From Bacillota bacterium (lineage in GTDB: Bacteria > Bacillota_E > JAJZYS01 > JAILZS01): a stretch of 6,190 bases of DNA. The notes beneath the pieces are model-generated. The model was not told where the DNA came from and did no database searches. It saw nothing but the letters and a program-made list of their open reading frames with translations. The stretch covers positions 1 through 6,190 of the forward strand of contig JAKASY010000137.1 of NCBI GenBank assembly GCA_021817625.1. Direction: 5' to 3'. The position numbers were made by a program, and so were the translations under genes. Numbering within the stretch: position 1 is the stretch's first letter; each line of letters begins with the position of its first letter. This document shows positions 5,713 through 6,190 of the stretch, one piece after another.

Positions 5713-5883
5713 TTAGGCGGTACCCTTACGGTTCATCGCGTCTTCGCGCGCCCGTGCTTCGGCGAGGGGGCGAACGGCGAGAGCCAAGGCTCTCCACGCT
5801 ACTCTTGCCTGTTCAGCGGAGAGCCTGCCGCCGTTGATTTCGACTTGGGGTGCAGGCCATGGGGTGGTCGTCGTGGGATTCAT
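5713..5883 (-). CDS. Small hypothetical protein, 56 aa
   Basis: ATG at 5883 is preceded by GGAGGG (5890-5895) at 6-nt spacing, one of the better ribosome binding sites in the window. The product starts MNPTTTTPWPAPQVEINGG, then has one amphipathic Ala/Arg-rich helix (about 22-49; 'LSAEQARVAWRALALAVRPL') and ends NRKGTA before TAA at 5713-5715. No family is recognised. The single charged helix would suit a small DNA- or protein-binding accessory. It lies between a regulator gene and the primase, where phages often keep small early genes. The call rests on the start signal, codon choice and the clean fit between neighbours. Confidence 0.6.
   Translation of the reverse strand: MNPTTTTPWPAPQVEINGGRLSAEQARVAWRALALAVRPLAEARAREDAMNRKGTA
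5779..5825. repeat. Cluster of inverted half-sites (GGAGAGCC-like)
   Basis: GAGAGCC (5779-5785), its inverse GGCTCTCC (5788-5795) and GGAGAGCC again (5818-5825) give one 7-bp inverted repeat with a 2-nt centre and a second 8-bp inverted pair 22 nt apart. They fall within the 56-codon gene. The arrangement suits a cooperative repressor site or alternative RNA hairpins. Partial explanation by Arg/Ala/Leu codons is possible. Confidence 0.35.
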
Positions 5884-5902
5884 GTAGATCCCTCCATAGG
5901 CA

Positions 5903-5924
5903 CAAAAAATGCGCCCGGCGGCGC
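5903..5924 (-). terminator. Short intrinsic terminator or attenuator after the regulator gene
   Basis: On the minus strand GCGCC, a 4-nt loop and GGCGC are followed by ATTTTTT. The stem is only 5 bp but entirely G-C, and the T-run is perfect. It lies 16 nt after the regulator stop codon and about 20 nt before the ATG of the 56-aa gene. Read-through here would set how much transcription passes from the regulator to the replication genes. Confidence 0.6.
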
Positions 5925-5940
5925 TGGGAACGAACGAGGG

Positions 5941-6190
5941 CTAGCGAGTTGCGGTGAAGGCCTCGCGTAACGTAGCAGCCTGAGCGACACGCCACGTTTC
6001 GTACTCGGCGGCGAGTCCTGAGACTTCGTCCTGCCCAACCACGATCGTCAAGGCTTGCATGAGTGGCCTATACGGTCGCCGGGGCAAGCCGCTCTCTACC
6101 GCTTGAATGTGACTGACCGAAGTCCCTAGCCGCAGCGCGAACTCGCGTCGGGTCAGGCCACGGCTTTCGCGCAATCGGCGGAACGGATTC
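5941..6190 (-). CDS. XRE/Cro-type helix-turn-helix regulator (5' end beyond window)
   Basis: The frame is open from the window edge to TAG at 5941-5943, giving at least 82 codons. The N-terminus reads NPFRRLRESRGLTRREFA, then the classic helix-turn-helix pattern: 'LTRREFALRLGTSVSHIQAV' followed by ESG, as in lambda Cro/CI-type repressors. The rest is a short helical tail (about 45-82). The true start is probably an ATG or GTG just outside the window, since the residues before TTG 6174 already look like the first helix of the family. Such small proteins bind operators as dimers and control phage early transcription. It is followed by a terminator and reads toward the replication genes, so it belongs to the early region. 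No integrase or opposing repressor is in view to show whether it is the lysogeny switch. Confidence 0.75.
   Translation of the reverse strand, partial: NPFRRLRESRGLTRREFALRLGTSVSHIQAVESGLPRRPYRPLMQALTIVVGQDEVSGLAAEYETWRVAQAATLREAFTATR

Noticed and set aside
5271..5837. Plus-strand ORF of 188 codons opposite the primase start
   Set aside because: Its first part mirrors the conserved Prim-Pol domain and the rest covers the intergenic repeats; no start signal or family.

Overview
The window is a stretch of a tailed-phage or prophage genome in a GC-rich bacterial background. All supportable genes lie on the minus strand, packed tightly with stop/start overlaps, so the region reads from right to left. 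Codon third positions are mostly G or C, GTG and TTG starts occur, and several genes carry strong GGAGG-type ribosome binding sites. The sequence alone does not identify the host. A temperate or environmental phage of a high-GC bacterium fits best.

In transcription order: (1) an XRE/Cro-type helix-turn-helix regulator, 5' end cut by the window edge (5941-6190), closed by a short hairpin plus U-run terminator (5903-5924). (2) A 56-codon hypothetical gene (5713-5883) with a strong ribosome binding site. (3) A replication protein (4364-5629) with an archaeo-eukaryotic-type primase/polymerase (Prim-Pol) domain, a candidate zinc motif and a possible winged-helix tail, but no helicase. (4) A conserved-looking 78-aa gene coupled to it by an ATGA overlap (4131-4367). 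(5) Small ORFs: two very small overlapping candidates (4055-4138 and 3930-4055), then a clear four-cysteine zinc ribbon (3688-3906). (6) A TTG-initiated 103-aa protein (3434-3745), a 250-aa protein (2682-3434) and a 197-aa protein (2089-2682), the last three joined by TGATG overlaps. (7) The N-terminal 656 codons of a tail tape measure protein (1-1970), which runs off the left edge. No complete ORF spans this last gene on its own strand, so it is easily missed. The long plus-strand ORFs opposite it are shadows.

The genes form an early regulation and replication block followed directly by a tail-morphogenesis block. No large terminase, portal, protease, capsid or tail-tube gene is visible between them, which is unusual. 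Either the head genes lie elsewhere in the genome, or this is a rearranged, reduced or satellite-like element. Other points worth a second look are a perfect 16-bp AT-rich palindrome inside the primase gene, a 63-nt in-frame repeat in the tape measure gene, a cluster of inverted half-sites in the 56-codon gene, and a possible -1 frameshift extension of the gene just before the tape measure. No tRNA, rRNA, CRISPR array, insertion sequence or integrase was found.
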